Below, one piece after another: positions 11,661-22,509 of a stretch of DNA of 64,000 nucleotides (its first letter is position 1; each line of letters opens with the position of its first letter). The notes beneath the pieces are model-generated. The model made no database searches. It was given only the letters and a program-made list of their open reading frames with translations, and was not told the origin of the DNA. Position numbers and translations under genes: made by a program. Source of the stretch: Fulvia fulva (lineage: Eukaryota; Ascomycota; Dothideomycetes; Mycosphaerellales; Mycosphaerellaceae); NCBI RefSeq assembly GCF_020509005.1, contig NC_063012.1:6324001-6388000 (forward strand). Reading direction: 5' to 3'.

Positions 11661-14069
11661 AGCAACAACGGCTGTAAGTTGCGTGCTCCTGCACGGCAGG
11701 ACGCTTCCGACACTCCAACAGCCTGCCGCGATGCCATCCCGACTCTAATACCACACGCACACGTGTGCATCGCTATCAAGTACGGCGATACCAGACAACG
11801 GCTACGACCTTGTTATCGAGTTCCAGTACCTCAGAGTTTGTGGGTGTTGGAACATTTGTCTCCTCGCCAGAGGTCAGCAGTGTCAATCAGTCTTACTGAA
11901 CTTCGGATATCACTGCATGCCCCTCGGATCGTCAGCCTTGAACCAGTATGACGAGCTGACCTGTTGAACAGCTCGTCCTGTCGATCACTGGGCTGTTTGG
12001 CATCTCGATTGCACCATCTGTAGTTGCTCATGAACTGGTCAGATGCTGAGATGTTGGCCAAACGACGAACTGATCCGGAAGACTATCTCCACACCAACAT
12101 CATTTTGGGAGACCAGCTTTTGAAGTCTGTGTACAGACATACCATCGTCAATGGCCTCGAAGTCACAAGTACTATTGCTCCTCCAGGGGCGCCGCGACCG
12201 TCTGCTGTCGCTATAGTTGTATCCTCCGCGAGGAACTCAAGTCTTGCTAGTCCGATTATCGCATGGAGTTTGTCGTGCCCGATATGCCAGTGAAGGGAAG
12301 GGATGCATCTCGGAAATTGTCGCGAAATTCGATCTTGAGCAAGACTGAACAGCAGCTGAATCGACTTTGATGGATGCGAAACATGACTTGTTTTGAGAAG
12401 AATGATAATCAAATAGAGGGCATTGACGCCGGGAGAATTGTAGGAGCTGCAGTATGAGCGTGCACTTATTATATACTTCACAGACGGCTGTGGGAAGTTG
12501 TGTTGGTTGACTCCATTATCGTACACTGATACGGAACTGTCTCCGACTCCGAGCTCGTATCAAGGCACTACGGTACTTGAATCTTGAACGTAATGAATGC
12601 TGCTCATGACCTCGTGTTATTGCTGCGGTCGTAACGTGTAAGTCCTGTGACGATCACGAAGCCGTCTTCCCGCCCAATGTATAGATAGCATCACGAGTCC
12701 AGAGACGTTGACAGCTGAAGTCTGACAGGTGGAAGCCCAGGTGGCTGAACGAGGCTCTAACCGAGACCTGATGTACTGTAATCTTCCGAGTCGTGTGATC
12801 GGCGCTGACAGGGACCTGTTGTGGCGCAATCCACTCTCGGTACTGCAAGCAGATGGCCCGAAAAAGATATACCATGCTCAAAACCTTGTTTCACAGACCT
12901 GAGGGCAGCGCTACTTCAGCAGACTTTGCCTGCCTGTGAGCGCGTGGACAGGATATCGAGATGCATACCGGAGTGCTGTCGCTCACGAGGTGTCGGAGGC
13001 GGCCCACAGTTGCCGCATATTCGCTGTTGGCTTCGGGGAGAGTGCGGTAATGGCCAGTCAGGTCATCATACCGCAGATGTACTGGCGGCAGGACAAGGAT
13101 GTCAGGACGTGTTCACGCTCCACACTGACCAAACCGCCCAAAACAACTGGGGGGATTATGTTCATTTCTGAAGGTGTTGTTCTATCTCTCTATTCACATC
13201 CACACCACCTTGTTCTTCGTTCTGCTGCGTCTATAGTCACAATGTGTATCTACTGCGTTCTTCTGACCCCTGCTGTGGTAGTTCTCAAGCAGCCGTTCAC
13301 ACCGGTCCAAGTCCTCCTTGGATAAGAGCTGATCTGGTCCGGAAGGTGGAGGTTCTGGAAGGTGATATGGCTGTCTTGAGCCTGCAGTGTCCAGAGCATT
13401 GCGCACCTGATGCCTTGTGGGTGCGAAGAGCGGTTTGAAGGTCTTAACAAGGTCTCTTTGCGAGCACTTGATGCCCTTAAGTCTGCAGTAGTGATAGGCT
13501 CCTACTATCTGATTCTTTTGAGGTGTTGAAAGGTGTTTGGTCATCTTGCAGTAGCTTCTCCAATCCAAGAAACAGGTGAAAAGTTTGCGACGGTAGCATG
13601 CGACAACAACACCACATATAGCCAATCCAAGCACGACAATTTGTTCAGTGATGTATCCAGATACGTATATAAATTTGCTGGTTGCAATGGGCCTGATATT
13701 GGATAAAGAAAACACGATTGAAGATGTGGTGTTGTTTTTTGGTCGAGGTGGGCGCTTTGGTCCGTATGACGCGTGGTGTTACAGGTTGTTCGCTGGTGAA
13801 TGAGGCACAGGCCACCCATCGCGAAGTCGCGAAGTGACGTTGTTGTGTGTCACCAGAAGGCCAGCAGGCATTCCGGTGCGTGTTTCCTCGCGTTGCTCAA
13901 AAGCACCGTTGTCACTCTCCTCTCTGCATCTTGGTCACAACTTCTTACCGCAAACATCATCAAACACCACTCCCGCAGCACGAACACCGCACACTTTTCC
14001 GCGCCATAATCAGATCAACATAACAACCACCAACCACCACCACCAGACTACGCAGACCATACCGGCAAC
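11661..14069. other. Gene-poor stretch with a transposase-like scrap
   Basis: About 2.4 kb with no complete gene that I can support. Base composition is normal and there is no strong RIP signature. The only recognisable piece is the helix-turn-helix-like fragment at 13194-13553. Several open frames of 70-150 codons show no coding-like composition. The last 150 bases are rich in CAC/ACC and are probably the 5' UTR of the small gene at 14070. Confidence 0.4.
13194..13553 (-). pseudogene. Fragment resembling the N-terminus of a fungal Tc1/mariner-type transposase
   Basis: The minus-strand frame reads MTKHLSTPQKNQIVGAYHYC, KCSQRDLVKTFKP, RHQVRNALDT and LSKEDLDRCERLLENYHSRG. The helix-turn-helix-like opening and the phrase about 'D-RCER-LE' resemble N-termini of transposases I know from Dothideomycetes. 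The similarity ends near 13240, and no DDE catalytic region or terminal inverted repeats were found nearby. It looks like an abandoned 5' fragment. The assignment rests on memory of the family, not on an alignment. Confidence 0.35.
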
Positions 14070-14373
14070 ATGGGCGCAGTCGTGTCTTGCGTATGTGCCG
14101 CTGGAATGCGCTTCAGCATACCAAGCAAATGCTAACACGATTGCAGTTCCAAAGCGTGGTACACGCAATAACTTCGTGCTTCATGGCCGTCGTTAACGCT
14201 ATCGTCGCTGTCATCAAGGCCATCATCAGCGTACGCGACTTTGTACTCACCCAATGCACCATCCAAATCGCTGACATATTCCACAGGGCATTGTTGCTAT
14301 CTTCTACGCCATCGCATCCGTTCTGACCTGCGGCAAGGTGAAGCGCCGTAGAGCTACAACCAGCGCGGTATAA
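14070..14373 (+). CDS. Tiny conserved-looking membrane-associated protein, 63 aa, 3 exons
   Basis: Exons 14070-14090, 14147-14230 and 14287-14373. Both introns (56 nt each) have clear signals: GTATGT...GCTAAC...TTGCAG and GTACGC...CTGAC...CCACAG, both phase 0. The protein starts MGAVVSC, continues with a hydrophobic stretch (VVNAIVAVIKAIISGIVAIF, in alternating repeats of A-I-V) and ends with LTCGKVKRRR and a short tail. Gly2 followed by Ser6-Cys7 suggests N-myristoylation plus palmitoylation (inference). Very small fungal proteins opening with MGAVVSC and ending near CLTCG are familiar to me and usually have no assigned function. The splice structure is the main support. Confidence 0.8.
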
Positions 14374-14927
14374 AGGCATCGACACGAAGAATGAGAGCCA
14401 TGATGAAGGATTCAGCATCGAAGTGCAAAAAGCCCTGCGGCTCCACACCCGAGCCATGAGGGAAGGTCAGAGAGCATTTGATGTTGGTTATGCCTTTTCT
14501 GTTGCATGAGGCGATGGCGAATAGTGATACCCAGAGCTTTGATTGACTTTCAGCGGTACGAATAATGGCATGTAATTCGAGCGACTTGACTCGACTTACT
14601 TTGAACTCTCCGCTTCTACTACATGTACACTGCGCGCGACTTAGCTGTGACGAGGTGCCCCAGCGTAAATTCAGGCGTGATATATTACTACAACCAAAGT
14701 AGCTATGGAAAGCGCTACTTCCACAATAAGTCATCGCTCCTCAAGCGCCACTCGTAGATAACTCCAGCATGCTGTTCAACAGGGTCTTTGGGGGTATGTA
14801 GGGGCTTGATACTCCAGCTCTCTGTGCACCATCATTCCTCGTGGCTCGCACGCCATGTTTCCATGCTCCACGTCATGTCATAAGGCCCTTCCGGGGTTTC
14901 GTGGCGGTGTCTGTGTAATTGGGGCTT
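14374..14927. other. Convergent spacer before the synaptobrevin gene
   Basis: These 554 bases lie between the 3' end of the small plus-strand gene and the 3' end of the minus-strand SNARE gene. I see no gene or repeat. Confidence 0.45.
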
Positions 14928-15454
14928 CTAGTGCTTCTGACTAGCGACGACTGGTCTCATGTCAGCTCTGCTCGGCAAAAAGCAATACCAGCACGAGCGA
15001 TGCTTACCACTGGGCACGATGATGACCACCAACAGGATGATGATACCGACGATGATGCACATTCTCATCTTCATGTCCTTCCACCACATCTGCTTCCTCA
15101 CTCGGTTGGCGCCGCGACGGAAGCTGTTCGCCTGAGTCGAGAGGTGGTCGGTCTTGTCTTGCAAGTTATCTAGACGCTCGCCGCGCTCGGAGATCTTGGT
15201 GATGTTGTTTTGCATAGTTCGCACGGCGCCATCGATTTCCTGCATGTCCGTCAGCCGATGTTGTCCTCGCTGCCTGCTCGCCCGCATCTCCATCTCCATG
15301 CGACGCAGCACCTCTGCCCTTGGTCTCTGCCCACGGAGTTGCGCGGTTGACTTACACTCTGGAGTCCTTGTGTGCGCGCATTGCCTGCTGTGCCTTCCTC
15401 CGCGCCGCGCTTGACGTAGGGGTCGTAGAGGCTGTCATTGTTCGCTGCGGCCAT
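14928..15454 (-). CDS. Synaptobrevin / v-SNARE of the Snc1-Snc2 type
   Basis: Minus-strand exons 15454-15356, 15239-15008 and 14950-14928 give 117 residues. Introns run GTAAGT...CTGAC...ATGCAG and GTAAGC...CTGAC...GACCAG; the last exon supplies only VVASQKH after the membrane segment, as in related fungal genes. The protein has a short N-tail ([16 protein letters not shown]), an R-SNARE helix with the zero-layer Arg in the [15 protein letters not shown] block, the juxtamembrane [19 protein letters not shown], and a C-terminal transmembrane anchor ([17 protein letters not shown]). In yeast these SNAREs drive fusion of secretory and recycling vesicles with the plasma membrane, pairing with Sso1/2 and Sec9. 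Length and domain order match the family closely. Confidence 0.93.
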
Positions 15455-16239
15455 TGTGACGATGTAGGCTGCGCTTCCGCTGGCGGTTCAGGAAAGTGGT
15501 CGATGGATGCGGTCAAATTATCGTTCGAGCGTGGAGGACTTCGAGGTGACTGGTGAGGTAGTGCGACGAGAGATGATTGGTGATGGCGTGGTTGACGGGA
15601 GTTGGCGAGGAGCGTGGTGGTAAGGGTCTCTGAAGTTCGCAGCTGTGGCTGGACGGGTGCTCGGCTGGCGCGTTGAAGCGTGGCGGAGCCAGAAATAACT
15701 ACGAGATGTTTGCCACAAAGATCGTATGATGCTGGGCAAAAGCGAACGCGCAGAGGTCACTACGGTGTTATTGTTGAAAGGTCACTAATGCAATGGCGTG
15801 TTCAAGGAAGACAAAGCACTGGTCGTGCGCACGTGATCAGTCTCGCGGCTGGTCTACGAGCATCAAGTCATGCATGTGAAACGTGTCGCAGGAGTAAAAT
15901 TGGACCGAACAGCTCGGAATATGATTGATACATAGATTTTGGCCGCGGCTGGCACGAAAAGTGACCTCTCATGCGTGAGTCACGCAGCGTGATACTGGTA
16001 ACAGGCTACTCTTTCCGTTGTGACACTGAGGGTACGGACGAGGTGGGCCGGTGGGACGAGGCTCTGAGTGTTTCGAACAGCGGACCGGCCACTGTGTCCC
16101 GTTCGAAGCAAGTATAAGATATCCGCCCACTGCACAGTGTAAGAGCCTCGATGTATCGAGCTTACACAGTCTCAATGTACCTCCTCACCTCCCTGTGCGA
16201 GTGTTAGTATTTATGGATAAGCAGACACCGAACGTGGAC
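15455..16239. other. Intergenic region upstream of the SNARE gene
   Basis: These 785 bases hold the presumed promoter of the SNARE gene and the 3' UTR of the downstream-facing glutamine-synthetase-family gene. A CACGTGATCAG motif sits at 15832-15842. No further gene was recognised. Confidence 0.45.
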
Positions 16240-17804
16240 TTACCAATCAGTCACTGCCTCATCCCAGAGGCGGACTTCATGTTCTCTGGTACCGGCGTAA
16301 TGGTCAACAAAGTCATCGCCGAGTACCTCTCTGGCAACACTCTCTTTGCGAGCGAACTGCGCAGTGGCCTCCTTGAGGCTCTTCGCAAGTCTTTGACCCT
16401 TATCACCGGAGCCTCCTACGTCCTCACCCTTGCCCAGCGGAGGAATGGGGATGCTCATTTTCTTCTCGATACCACGGTAGCCCAGCGCGAGGATTCCAGC
16501 AAGAACAAGGTAGCCATTAGTGTCCGCGCCGGCAACACGGATCTCCAAACGGGTACCCTTTGGAGGGGATGTGGGTGGTGCAATGAGTCGGATCGAAGCC
16601 GCGCGATGCTCGAGACCCCAAGAGACAGTCACTGGAGCCCAGAAATTCTCAACCAGGCGCTTGTAGCTGTTGACCGTGGGCGCGAACAGGGGCATGATAT
16701 CTGCGAGACCGTCAAGGACACCTGCGAGGAATTGGCGACCAATGTCAGACACATCCTCCAGCCCCTCGAACGGCGGATTCGGATCGGCCTTCTCTCTGGC
16801 AAAGAGGTTCCTTCCCGTCTTGTTGTCCTTTAACGAAATGTGCATATGTCCACTATTACCCGGAAGTCCTTCCCTTGGTTTGGCCATGAAGCATGGTGTG
16901 ATACCGTAGTTGGAGCTGACACTCTTGACGGTAAGCTTGAACAAAGCAGCTCTGTCAGCCATTTGCCTGATCTCGCCGTACTCAAGAGCGGCTTCATAGA
17001 CACCCGGTCCGCTCTCCGTATGCCAGCCCTCGATGTCACACCTGAACTTGCTGCACGCATCGAAAATACCGTAGTACCACTCTTGGTTGTGCACCGGTCT
17101 GGTCAAGGAGTATCCAAACATGCCTTCCTCCAAGCTTGGAAGGTGATTTACCGGATGCTTCTGCAGGAACGTCGCAGTAGCGCTCGAATTTCGGTTGTCG
17201 GAAGTGGGCGAGATATGGGTATCAGTGGGTGCTCGAAAGGTGAAGAATTCATACTCGGCTACGCGTGAACAGCACTTTGATCAGCGATGTCCCTTCACAC
17301 CCTTCCAGCCGATATTGAGTTGATCAAAATCTGGCGACAGGCGTCCTACGAGACGCAAGTACATTACTTACCTCCAGCCAACGCACCCATGCCCTTGGCT
17401 TCGATCTTATCAACTGTCCGCTCCAGCAGACTTCGAGGACATGCGCTCAAGCTTGCTCCTTCTGGCTCACGGAAGCTGACCAAGAAGAATGGGATGTTGT
17501 TCTCCCATGGTATTCTCCTGAAGCTACTGAGGTCTATCTCTGCCGTGATGTCCCTGTACCCGTTCTCCGCATTGCTGACTTTGAGCTCTTTGAAGTACGT
17601 CTGGTCGTGCATGTCCCAGCCGAATATGACTGAGCAGAAGCCAAAGCCGGACTTGACGATGGAGAAGAACTTCTTCTTGGACATGAGCTTGCCTCGGAGC
17701 TGGCCGTCTATATCGACCCCAGCGACTTTGATGCTAATATCATGCTTCAAGAGTTCTTGGAGATCAGCGAACTCGAGCTCGGAGGGGTCGTCTGTGATGG
17801 CCAT
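16240..17804 (-). CDS. Glutamine-synthetase-family enzyme (type I-like, GlnA/FluG C-domain/gamma-glutamyl ligase)
   Basis: Minus-strand exons 17804-17372 and 17258-16240 encode 483 residues; the 113-nt intron (GTAAGT...GCGTAG) is phase 1 and joins LAG|AEYEFFTF. The N-terminal part (VDIDGQLRGKLM, CSVIFGWDMHDQTY) is the beta-Grasp domain. The catalytic domain follows, with metal- and ATP-binding blocks EGWHTESGPGVYEAAL, NSGHMHISL, NSYKRLVENFWAP and RLEIRVAGADTNGYLVLAG. The family condenses glutamate, ammonia or an amine with ATP. This prokaryote-like subgroup in fungi is distinct from the main eukaryotic type II glutamine synthetase, and substrates may be amines rather than ammonia. I therefore do not claim glutamine synthesis. 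It is the last ordinary gene before the RIP block; its start codon is about 600 bases from it. Confidence 0.87.
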
Positions 17805-18420
17805 GGTGTCGCGTGCCTGAGATGTGGGGGGATGTGTGGTGTCGTTGTCGTTGTTGTTGTTGTAAGTTGAGTACAACTGTAGTGGAGGATGTTGAAGGTG
17901 GATATGCGCTCCAGAAACAACTTCGGCACAGTGGTCAGAGCCAGATAAGAGGAGGAGGTCGGACACAGCGCCCATTGACCGTCACCTGCGGCTGCAGCCT
18001 CGAGCGCTAGTCTAGTGGCAGTTCTGCTCGCGTGGCGGCACTGTCTTGGCCGCAAAGGATGCTCACAGGACTCGACTTCACTTGGTGGGAAGCGTCGTCT
18101 GTCGCCTGGAGGAATCGTGCACCATCACAGCATGACATACATGTACATGTATGCACGGCCACGAATTATCTTTCGTCGTTTGACGGCTCACACTTGCAGC
18201 GTCTGGCCGTCCCCACCTTCCAAGTACCGGCCGCCGGATGTACGACGCGTCTCTTGGCTGCATGCACGCCGATCGCGATCGTTCCCACGGTGCTGAACGA
18301 AAGAAGGCAAGGAGTGTAGCACGAGGTACACGCTGCACATGCACGGGTGCGGGACGGTGACATGTGCCGACCACCATACAAGAAAGGAGAAAGATTTAGG
18401 CCATGGATAATGTGTTATTT
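17805..18420. promoter_or_regulatory. Promoter-side region of the glutamine-synthetase-family gene
   Basis: This is normal-composition DNA ending where the RIP block begins. It contains a perfect 18-bp palindrome at 18136-18153 (CATACATGTACATGTATG) and a GT/TTG-rich tract at 17840-17870. No gene was recognised. Confidence 0.45.
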
Positions 18421-18965
18421 CTTCTATCTACTACTGTAAGATACAGAGGGTGTTACCCTTAAAGGGTAGTACGCCAAGAGTGGTCCGAGCGTTTTACCCT
18501 CAGAGGGTGTTACGCCGGAGTAGTATTACGCTAGTAACGTTATACGCTACCTCTCTACTCTATATAATAATAGGATAACGCCCTCGTTATCTACTTTAGT
18601 AATATTAATATACCTTTTATCTTATCTATATCCCTCCTACCGTAGATTTCTAGGTAGTTATAAGGGTAATTAGGGTTTAGCGTATTACCCTTAGAGGGTA
18701 TTACGCTAAGAGCGTAAGTAGGCTTATAGGTAGTACGTACTTCTAGTACTACTTAATACTATCTCTACTACTAGGATCGACTATAGTATATTACTCGACG
18801 TACGTAATTTACTATAAGAAGGAGGCGCTATCGCTAAATACGATATATTCGAAAGCCCTTATTAAGGCTATTCTAACGATCTATAAAGTAGGCTACTACC
18901 CCTAGAATTAAGGGAGTTCTACCTTATTTAATTTAGATAGCTTAAAGTTCTCTTCACTCTATTTC
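18421..18965. repeat. RIP-altered DNA of unknown origin with three palindromic motifs
   Basis: The edge of the RIP block: TA-rich and CA/TG-poor. Three copies of a near-palindrome around TTACCCT..AGGGT..TACGC occur at about 18449-18475, 18489-18516 and 18680-18706. I could not assign the sequence to LINE B or to another element; it may be a dead DNA transposon or foldback element. Confidence 0.5.
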
Positions 18966-19519
18966 TTTAGCTCTAAACGCCGCGGAGGTGCCTAGCTATA
19001 TTAGGCAACTCCTAGGTAATAGTAGCCTAGGCTACGGTACTACCGGCGCCTACGGCTCTATAGGCAAAGCTCCCCTAAGATAACTAGTAGTAACTTATAG
19101 AGGACGTAAAAAGTATAGAAACTAACGATTAGCTCCTATACCGGTCTCTATAGGTAATGATTACTTAGCTACGTATAGCGCTTATACTATCGTATTACCG
19201 AGGGTAATATTATAAGTAGGTATAAGTACGTAGTCGGGTAAGGTATAAGTCGAATAGATGTTCTATCTAAGGGAGGCGCGGAGGGCGCGAGAGTTATATA
19301 CGGGCGCTAAGCCGCTAGTCGGATTAGTTAGCGGGCGCGAGGTCTAGGTACGTACCTACGGGTTAAGTAAATATACGCCGGTACGGTAATAACGTCCTAG
19401 TAATCTAGGAGCTATAGATTAACCCGTACTATAAGAGACTAAGGACTAATAAGTTACTAGGCTAGACGATATACCTACGAAGCGATAGTAGACCCCGTAC
19501 GTACTTCTATATTAGTAAG

Positions 19520-21812
19520 AACGTAAGTAGAGGCAGACCTTACGGACATCGACCCGAGCATATACCCGGAACCCCTAGACATAGATTAGGCGGTTAGCTC
19601 TAATATAGTAATAGGAGTTATAAGTAAGCTAAAAGGACGAAAAGCCCTAGGCCTAGATAGGATACTAAACGTACTACTAAAAGAGTATAGAGAAGAGATC
19701 GCGCCGAGCCTTATAAACCTATTTACTACGTGCCTACGGCTAGGGTATCACCCGAAGCCGTATAGAGAGTCTATAATAGTAGTACTACGTAAGCTATAGA
19801 AGGAAGACTATACTTAGCCTAAGTCGTACAGACCAATAGTACTTCTAAACACGATAGGGAAGGTCCTAGACAAGATAGTAGCCTAGAGACTTACGTAGCT
19901 AGCCGAGGACAACTACGTACTCCTAGTAATATAGATAGGGGGAAGAAGCTAGCGATCGATACTAATAGTAATAAAGCTAATTACGGAGCAAATTCAGACC
20001 CTCTAGTACTACGGTAGGAACCGAGCGGCGTCCTTACTATCTTTCGATATCGTAGGGGCCTTCGACAACGTCTTATACTAAAGGCTAATATATATCCTAT
20101 AGTAGAAAGGCATCCTCTAGTAGGCAACGTCGTTCGTCTACTCCTTTCTCTAGGAACGGACGACATACCTAGTCCTAGGAAGGTATACGTCCGACCCGGT
20201 AAAGGTAGAGACTAGAATATCTTAGGGATCTACTCTCTCCCCTATCCTATTTCTAATATTTATGTCGGACCTAATCCCCCTACTTACCTCTCCGTAAACC
20301 TTAGTATCGGGGTTCGTAGACGATATAAACATCCTAGCTTAGTCAGACTCGACAGAAGAGAACTGTCGCCTCCTTAAAGATAGGTATAAGAAATACGAGG
20401 AGTAGGTAAAGAAGTATAGTGCCCGGTTCGCCCCTAAAAAGTACTAAATTATACACTTTAGTAAAGCGAGAACATACTATAATATAAAGGCGGCGGTAAG
20501 AATCTAAGGCTATAAGACTAAGCTATTAGCGGAGCTACGAGTACTAGGGATCTAGCTCGACCCGAAGCTAAGCTAGAATGTATAGATTAAGAAAGCCTAG
20601 AGTCGAGCGCAAGTCAATAAAGCCTCGATAAAGAGGCTTACGGCATCTATATAGGGAGTAATATTCGATAAGGTAAGAGTAATATATAAGGCGATCGTTA
20701 GACTAGCTATATTATACGGGGCATAGATTTAGGGAATAGGAGGCGTAGGTAAGCCGATCCCGAAACGGATAGAGCAACCCCTAAATAGGATATAGGTAGG
20801 TTACCTACGTAGGATACTAGGCGTATATAAGACAACGTTAATAAGGACGGTAGAAATAGAGACAGGAATACTACTAATCGGCTAGTATATCCGGGGAATA
20901 AGAATTTAATACGCGGTAAAGACGATAGGTTACCTAGCATAAACTACGATCTAGGAGGTAAAGAATAAGATAGAAAGCCGCTACCGGAGAGGGGCAGGAC
21001 ATAGGACAAGCTAAAAAGAGGATGACCTTACTACCTTTACGGCCGTATAGACAAGCACCGAATGGCTAGCACGAAAGGAGGAGGAGCGTAGGACTCGCTA
21101 GGCCGGCGGGAGCAAGGCTAAGACCTAAAGCCTAGCGGAATAGATAGCGAGCTACCTATAGGAGTAGGACTAGAAAAGGAAGCCCCCTAAGACAATAGGC
21201 CCGATAGCGCTCCGAGCCTTCTAGAGACATAATTACTAGCTATATAGGGATCTGACAAGGGCCGAAGTAAGTATAGCGATCCAAATCAGGTCCGAATATA
21301 TTGGATTAAGGGCCTACCTATTTAGGAGACGCGTACTAGACATCTATAGCCCAGCCTACTAGTATAGCTACCTATCGCAAAACCTAGAATATATACTACT
21401 AAGATGCCCGTAGTAGGCGAGAGGCAGGGGAAATTAGAGGTACTAAGCGGGAAGGAGAGACTATAAGTCAATTATTAGGGACAAAGGCAATATTCGCTAA
21501 ATCTCTCGGTAGATACTATAGTAGGGATACCTCTAGTAGTTTAGCCTCGCGAGCAAGACGGAGGAGTAGATAGACAAGAGGCGGAAGCGAGGGGGGTTAC
21601 AGATAGGGTAGTTATTAGGGCAGGCCTATAACACTAGCGTACCCCTAACAAGGGAAATTTAAGACGATAACGAGGAGGAAAAGATAGGCGGGAAGGAGGA
21701 GGGGTTTTCACTAATACGGTTTCCCCTCTATATATACAAAAACAAGATAGTATAGCTATATAGGCCAAAGGGCACTATAACAGCTTAATGAAATATCTAT
21801 CTATCTATCTAT
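19520..21812 (+). mobile_element. LINE A: 5'-truncated, RIP-altered LINE inserted in LINE B
   Basis: It is flanked by a 13-bp duplication, CTATATTAGTAAG, at 19507-19519 and 21813-21825. The coding frame of B's endonuclease (PRTYFYISK) stops at the left copy and resumes at the right copy, which shows that A interrupts B. A begins inside the region just before the reverse transcriptase (remnant .VEADL, as in LINE C) and has SFDIVGAFDNV near 20041, FVDDINILA near 20308 and the C-terminal region to about 21690. An (ATCT)n tail ends it at 21812. The 5' truncation is typical of target-primed reverse transcription. RIP is strong, but some CA dinucleotides remain on the sense strand. Confidence 0.85.
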
Positions 21813-22325
21813 CTATATTAGTAAGGATATACTAGAATCCGACTAGGAGGTAGTATACTACGTAGATAAAGAAGACGGGGGAGACATTACCTCCCTCTAC
21901 GTAGGTAGTACTTAGATATATAACTTATATATATAACCGCTAGCCTCGAGGTCTAGCCGCGACCTTAGGGTCTATAGACACCTAGATAGTACGCTTAAGA
22001 GACAAGGGTACTATATCGTAGTAGGAGACTTTAATATATACTACCCTTCCTAGGAAAGCCTTATATAGCCGTACCCTATAGCCGACGAAGTACTCGACTT
22101 AATAGCGAGTAACGTAATTACCCTTAATACTCTAAAGGACCTAGGTACCTAGAAGAGAGGGGGACTCTAAGGTACGATCGACCTCTCCTAGATCTTAGAT
22201 AGCTACTACTATATAGTAACCTACTATAGGATCGAATATAAACTCGAAGCGTCGTTAGACTATATACTAGTTAGGACCTCTATTATAATATAAATATAAC
22301 GTATACTAGCGAGAACCCTTAAGCT

Positions 22326-22509
22326 TATTACGGGTAGCCCGCGACCCCCTACTATAGCTACGTCGGCCCGGCTAAACCGCGGACCTTCCGTATCGGGTTA
22401 GCGCGGCTTGGCTTTACTTTATAACTTCGCCGCGCCTCGCGCTCCTCTTTCGTAGCTTCGTAGAATAATAACTATCTCGTTCGGACCCTATAATACGCGC
22501 GCCCTTATA
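22326..22509 (+). repeat. 5' LTR of LTR1
   Basis: A 184-bp repeat starting TATTACGGGTAGCCC and ending GCGCCCTTATA. It matches the LTR at 29356-29539 and, inverted, those of element E at 49026-49209 and 60995-61178. Confidence 0.9.

Noticed and set aside
12083..12526. Minus-strand frame of 147 codons
   Set aside because: No recognisable motif, no convincing splice context; not enough to call a gene.
16051..16833. Plus-strand frame of 260 codons
   Set aside because: It lies antisense to the conserved catalytic domain of the glutamine-synthetase-family gene, whose motifs are unmistakable.
1..18400. A secondary-metabolite cluster around the two regulators
   Set aside because: No polyketide synthase, peptide synthetase, terpene cyclase, P450 or tailoring enzyme is present; neighbours are housekeeping-type genes.
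18449..18706. CCCTTA/AGGGT motifs as telomeric repeats
   Set aside because: Fungal telomeres are usually tandem TTAGGG; these are separated, palindromic and not tandem.
21790..21812. (ATCT)n runs as independent microsatellites
   Set aside because: They occur at the 3' end of each LINE (also near 32109, 37196 and 59413) and are the LINE tails.
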